DNA of 64,000 nt from Limnobacter olei. GTDB lineage: Bacteria; Pseudomonadota; Gammaproteobacteria; Burkholderiales; Burkholderiaceae_B. The stretch is from contig NZ_JARFJD010000022.1 in the NCBI RefSeq assembly GCF_029087225.1, positions 1 through 64,000 of the forward strand, read 5' to 3'. Below the pieces are notes generated by a model. It worked only from the letters and a program-made list of their open reading frames with translations. It did not search any database and was not told where the DNA came from. The stretch's first letter is position 1. Every line of letters begins with the position of its first letter. Below are positions 60,981-64,000 of this stretch, in pieces. A program made the translations under genes and the position numbers.

Positions 60981-61466
60981 ATGAGAAAGAACTTTCTTGG
61001 AATGATGTTGTTGGCAGCTTCAGCCCTAGTCGCGTCAGTTCCCGTTTTAGCTGCGGACGAATTGAACCTCACCAATGGATATTCCGCTGCGGGCGCTCCA
61101 TTGGCGATTCACGGGTACGATCCCGTCTCCTATTTCACCGATGCCGCGCCAGCGCTCGGCGATGATTCTATTACCGTTGTTCACGATGGTGCAGCCTATC
61201 GCTTTAGTAGTAAAAAACACGCTGAAATGTTCAAGAAGAATCCTTCTCGTTATGTTCCTCAATTTGGAGGCTATTGTGCATTTGGAGTGTCAGTGGGAAA
61301 GAAATTTGATGGTGACCCCAGGCTGTGGACCGTGTATGAGGACAAACTTTACCTGAACTTAAATTCCGAGATTCAGAATATGTTCTCAAAAGATGTCGCA
61401 GGTGCCGTGCAGAAGGCAAATAAGAATTGGGTGGAAATTCGTCATAAATCTGTTTCATCACTTTAA
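60981..61466 (+). CDS. Secreted YHS-domain protein
   Basis: A 161-residue protein with a signal peptide (LLAASALVASVPVLAA). The YHS region is IHGYDPVSYFTDAAPALGDDSITVVHDGAAYRFSSKKHAEMFKKNPSRYVPQFGGYCA, a domain often found with metals or copper enzymes. It probably acts in the periplasm, with unknown partner, and lies in the same transcription unit as the AhpD gene. Confidence 0.85.
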   Translation: MRKNFLGMMLLAASALVASVPVLAADELNLTNGYSAAGAPLAIHGYDPVSYFTDAAPALGDDSITVVHDGAAYRFSSKKHAEMFKKNPSRYVPQFGGYCAFGVSVGKKFDGDPRLWTVYEDKLYLNLNSEIQNMFSKDVAGAVQKANKNWVEIRHKSVSSL

Positions 61467-61540
61467 CTATTCGTGATCAGCTCAAAGGCAAGTTGAAGAA
61501 CTCAGTTTGCCTTTGGGTCAACGCAGGGCTTGTTTCAATT

Positions 61541-61996
61541 ATGAATTACGTAACGCTAGATCAGATCGAGCCTGAGGATTTGAGATTAGTCCTCAATAAG
61601 GAAAGTGTGAGACGCCACTTGGTTAAACATGAATTGTTTAGTCCAGAATCATTTCAGGTATGGCTAAGTGAAAAGCGGCACATGGATCTGACTGTTGGGT
61701 GTCGTGTAAGAGCCATTGTGATTGATGGTCAATGCGTTGGGTGGTGCGGTATTCAACTCATTCAAGACGAGTATGAAATTTCAATCGTGCTGGATAAACG
61801 GGCGTGGGGACTGGGTCTGCACGTATTCAGAGACCTGATGACATGGGCGAAGGAGTTTCAACACAAATTCATCTTAATTCATCTTTTGGACTCCCGGCCA
61901 GAATACGCTTTTCTTAAAAGGAGGGCACTGCGTAGTTATCAATCGGAAATTTTTAAACAAACCTTCAACTCTTATTTGATCCCCGTCACACCCTAA
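61541..61996 (+). CDS. GNAT-fold acetyltransferase-like protein
   Basis: A 151-residue protein from ATG 61541. The order of elements fits a GNAT fold: VRAIVIDGQCVGWCGIQLIQDEYEISIVLDKRAWGLGLHVFRDLMTWAKEF. The usual RxxGxG acetyl-CoA loop is reduced to AWGLGLH, so activity is uncertain. Substrate unknown. Confidence 0.65.
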   Translation: MNYVTLDQIEPEDLRLVLNKESVRRHLVKHELFSPESFQVWLSEKRHMDLTVGCRVRAIVIDGQCVGWCGIQLIQDEYEISIVLDKRAWGLGLHVFRDLMTWAKEFQHKFILIHLLDSRPEYAFLKRRALRSYQSEIFKQTFNSYLIPVTP

Positions 61997-62170
61997 TGCC
62001 GATCTTCATTACAGAGCTGAAATGACAGGCAGAAAACGTATATTCGACGGCTAAAGGTTTTTAATGACTCTTCTGCGCAAATGATGAGTAAGGAAAATTT
62101 TTTCGATGCCGAAATAGGTAATTACTGAAGCTGTGCTCGATTGACATATCGATCAATAGAAATCAATATA

Positions 62171-62189
62171 TACATACCGATGGTATGTA
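62171..62189. promoter_or_regulatory. TetR-type palindrome before the MAPEG gene
   Basis: TACATACC-GAT-GGTATGTA is perfectly symmetric over eight-base arms. It lies about 12 bases before the MAPEG start and next to a TTGACA (62141-62146) that could be the -35 box. The TetR gene at 62648-63223 is the nearest regulator. Confidence 0.65.
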
Positions 62190-62201
62190 AAAGGACGTCT
62201 T

Positions 62202-62627
62202 ATGGATCATTCAATTTTGGAACCGGCACTAGCCATGGTGGTTCTCACTTTCGTTGTTTGGGTTGTCATGTATGTTTTAAGATTGGGTTACATCTCTACA
62301 AAAAAGTTGGATGTTCAATTGTTGTCATCGCCAGAGAAGATGAGTGCGGCCCTTCCTGAACGTGTCAACAATGCAGCCAACAACCTCAAGAATTTGTTTG
62401 AAGTTCCTGTACTTTTCTATGTTCTATGCTTCTACATCGCAGTAGCGGGGATTTCAAGCGAGATTCTGGTTACCCTTGCCTGGACCTACGTGTCACTTCG
62501 GGCGCTGCATAGCCTTGTGCACTGTTCTGTCAATATAGTGAAACTTCGCTTTACGTTTTACTTTGTGTCTTGCGTAGTATTAATCTCGATGCTGTTTCTG
62601 ATCTACAACGGAGCCCAAGTCGGTTGA
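62202..62627 (+). CDS. MAPEG-family membrane protein
   Basis: A 141-residue protein with four membrane helices and the MAPEG pattern: NAANNLKNLFEVPVLFYVLCFY and YVSLRALHSLVH, matching the conserved E-x-P and R-x-x-H segments. Eukaryotic relatives handle eicosanoids and glutathione; bacterial roles are mostly unknown. It converges with the TetR gene and has its probable operator at 62171. Confidence 0.87.
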   Translation: MDHSILEPALAMVVLTFVVWVVMYVLRLGYISTKKLDVQLLSSPEKMSAALPERVNNAANNLKNLFEVPVLFYVLCFYIAVAGISSEILVTLAWTYVSLRALHSLVHCSVNIVKLRFTFYFVSCVVLISMLFLIYNGAQVG

Positions 62628-62647
62628 GTTTCCGATCCGTCGCTTGG

Positions 62648-63223
62648 TTAATCGATGCTTTTGATTAACCCTTCAAGCATCTGAAGAATTTGTTTCAGGG
62701 GGGCAGATTTGTTCGGAGAGTCTGCCAGTACCAATGCACCATGTACCAGAGCGCCGTACAGAAGGTTCGCGCTCGTTCGTACTTTCTCGGCGGGGGCTAG
62801 TGTCGGATACACTGCGGTTAGGTGCTCCTCGATCAAGTTCATGGTGAACTTTGCATCCAGTTCTTTCCATTCGTGCCATCCGAGAATAGAGATCGCTTCT
62901 TGAATCGAGATAAGAGGGGTCTTGACCACTTTTGGATAGGTGAGGAAATCTTTACCGAGCTGGATAGCGTTTTGAAGCGGATCTGCGATCGATCGACGAT
63001 TTCTTAAATCACTAACAAGCTTAACAACCTGGTGTGTGTAACAGGCTTTAAACAAGTCTCTCTTATTTGAGAAATGGTGGTAGAGGGCTCCTTTTGTCAC
63101 ATTCGACTGTTGAGCTACATCGTCGAGTGAAGTGCCGATATACCCTTTAGCCGCAAACAAGCGATGGCTTTGCTCGATTAAATTGGCTCGTGTTTGATCA
63201 GCATCAGATTTTGTTCTTTTCAC
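62648..63223 (-). CDS. TetR-family repressor
   Basis: A 191-residue regulator with HTH TSLDDVAQQSNVTKGALYHHFSNKRDLFKACY at the N-terminus and a C-terminal ligand domain with GALVHGALVLADSP. Convergent with the MAPEG gene, 20 bases between stops. It may bind the palindrome at 62171-62189. Confidence 0.87.
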   Translation of the reverse strand: MKRTKSDADQTRANLIEQSHRLFAAKGYIGTSLDDVAQQSNVTKGALYHHFSNKRDLFKACYTHQVVKLVSDLRNRRSIADPLQNAIQLGKDFLTYPKVVKTPLISIQEAISILGWHEWKELDAKFTMNLIEEHLTAVYPTLAPAEKVRTSANLLYGALVHGALVLADSPNKSAPLKQILQMLEGLIKSID

Positions 63224-63415
63224 ACATTATTCCCTGTGTTATTTGAGTTCTGAGATTTCTATCTTGTACCAAGAATACCACTCAGATCTTCCACGGCTTA
63301 TCGCTGCTTGATGCTCTGTGTTTTGTCTCCAGCATTTAATCGACTCCAGTGAACTCCAAAAACTTAATGGTTATCAAGAACTCCTGTTGATGTTGATTGT
63401 GTTGCGATTGGATGT

Positions 63416-64000
63416 TCAAATTTGCAATAACAGGCGTGAGATTTCCGAGTTGCGTGAGATTAGAAACGCACGCAGCAGGCCCGGATAGTCAGGATGCACA
63501 GCAGATTGCACGGAGGGACGTTCTTTTAATGCAAGTCGCCAGGCGTTCACTTTTGTAGTAAGTCTAAAAATATTGAAAATTTCGATCTCATCAAAGATGT
63601 CGAAGTATCGGAAAACAGGTGCGAAAGCCGCATCAACAATGCTGAAAGACGCGCCAGAGAAGTAATCCCCGTCACGGTGGCGGGAACACAATTCCATTTC
63701 AAGCTGCTCGAACTTGGCTTGAAGCGCTGCGATGTGGGACGAAAGCTTTTGAGAATCAACAACACGATATGCCGCTGCTATCGTGGCGAGCGTCTCTGAG
63801 GCAAACTCAATCCAACCCCGATGTTTTGCTCTGATTAATGGTTCTCGTGGGTGTAATGGTTTCTGGGTGGTTTCTTCCAAATATTCGCAAATCACCGCTG
63901 ATTCAAAAATCGGATCGCCATTCACCAACAGCACCGGAGTCCTACCCAAAGGTGAAATTTTAAGAAACCATTCCGGCTTATTCATTAAATCAATATCGGA
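63416..64000 (-). CDS. Glutathione S-transferase family protein, partial at the right edge
   Basis: The gene runs off the window, since the frame continues past its internal ATG (SDIDLMNKPEWFLKISPLG). What is visible is the end of the thioredoxin-like domain (GRTPVLLVNGDPIFESAVICEYLEE) and the helical C-terminal domain, as in GST proteins of about 220 residues. The start and first helices are outside the window. A role in glutathione conjugation or reduction is likely; the substrate is unknown. Confidence 0.85.
   Translation of the reverse strand, partial: SDIDLMNKPEWFLKISPLGRTPVLLVNGDPIFESAVICEYLEETTQKPLHPREPLIRAKHRGWIEFASETLATIAAAYRVVDSQKLSSHIAALQAKFEQLEMELCSRHRDGDYFSGASFSIVDAAFAPVFRYFDIFDEIEIFNIFRLTTKVNAWRLALKERPSVQSAVHPDYPGLLRAFLISRNSEISRLLLQI

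Noticed and set aside
1-64000. CRISPR arrays, rRNA operons, intact insertion sequences
   Set aside because: No regularly spaced repeats, rRNA motifs or complete transposase genes were recognised.

Overview
The window looks like chromosomal DNA of a betaproteobacterium, probably Burkholderiales. The inference rests on moderate GC, the mix of rdgC, Coq7, malate synthase G, a GMC dehydrogenase and an acyl-CoA desaturase, and dense families of LysR, TetR and AraC regulators. A Limnobacter-like organism would fit, but that is a guess from general character. No rRNA, complete tRNA, CRISPR array or intact insertion sequence was seen.

Layout. 1-3.8 kb: a HigBA-type toxin-antitoxin pair with a perfect operator, small membrane or secreted proteins, an epimerase-like protein, and a decayed parDE locus. 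3.8-13.9 kb: metabolic and housekeeping genes (malate synthase G, GMC dehydrogenase, S4 protein, a DCC-Coq7 fusion, desaturase, RdgC, an M48-like lipoprotein overlapping a BtuF-like protein). 13.9-24.9 kb: two proteins of unknown function, then a minus-strand operon for an R64-type type IVb pilus (pilL-N-O-P-Q-R-S-V), with an M15/DUF882 peptidase gene following pilV and a private promoter before pilS. 25-34 kb: alcohol dehydrogenase, a molybdopterin oxidoreductase, and a two-gene thiohistidine (ovothiol-like) locus whose sulfoxide synthase is cut by one in-frame TAA; then a CigR/RcnB-like protein and TetR and MarR units.

34-50 kb: an accessory redox and regulatory region of LysR, AraC, MerR and HxlR regulators, each beside short-chain dehydrogenases, an old-yellow-enzyme reductase, a flavodoxin-like reductase and an AhpD-family protein. 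That AhpD gene has a TGA exactly where the second cysteine of CxxC belongs, so it is either a selenoprotein or a nonsense mutant. A Cys-containing paralogue lies at 60.4 kb. An ArsM-type arsenite methyltransferase follows.

50-58.5 kb: a probable mobile island with an IS3 OrfA relic at its left side and a 43-base tRNA-fMet 3' fragment at its right. It carries a protein of unknown function, a small ORF, and a tightly coupled trio: an AddB-like nuclease, an AddA-like helicase-nuclease and a WYL regulator. This is the best candidate for an undescribed, defence-like system. 58.8-64 kb: uracil-DNA glycosylase, AraC with AhpD and YHS genes, a GNAT enzyme, a MAPEG/TetR pair, and a glutathione transferase running off the right edge.
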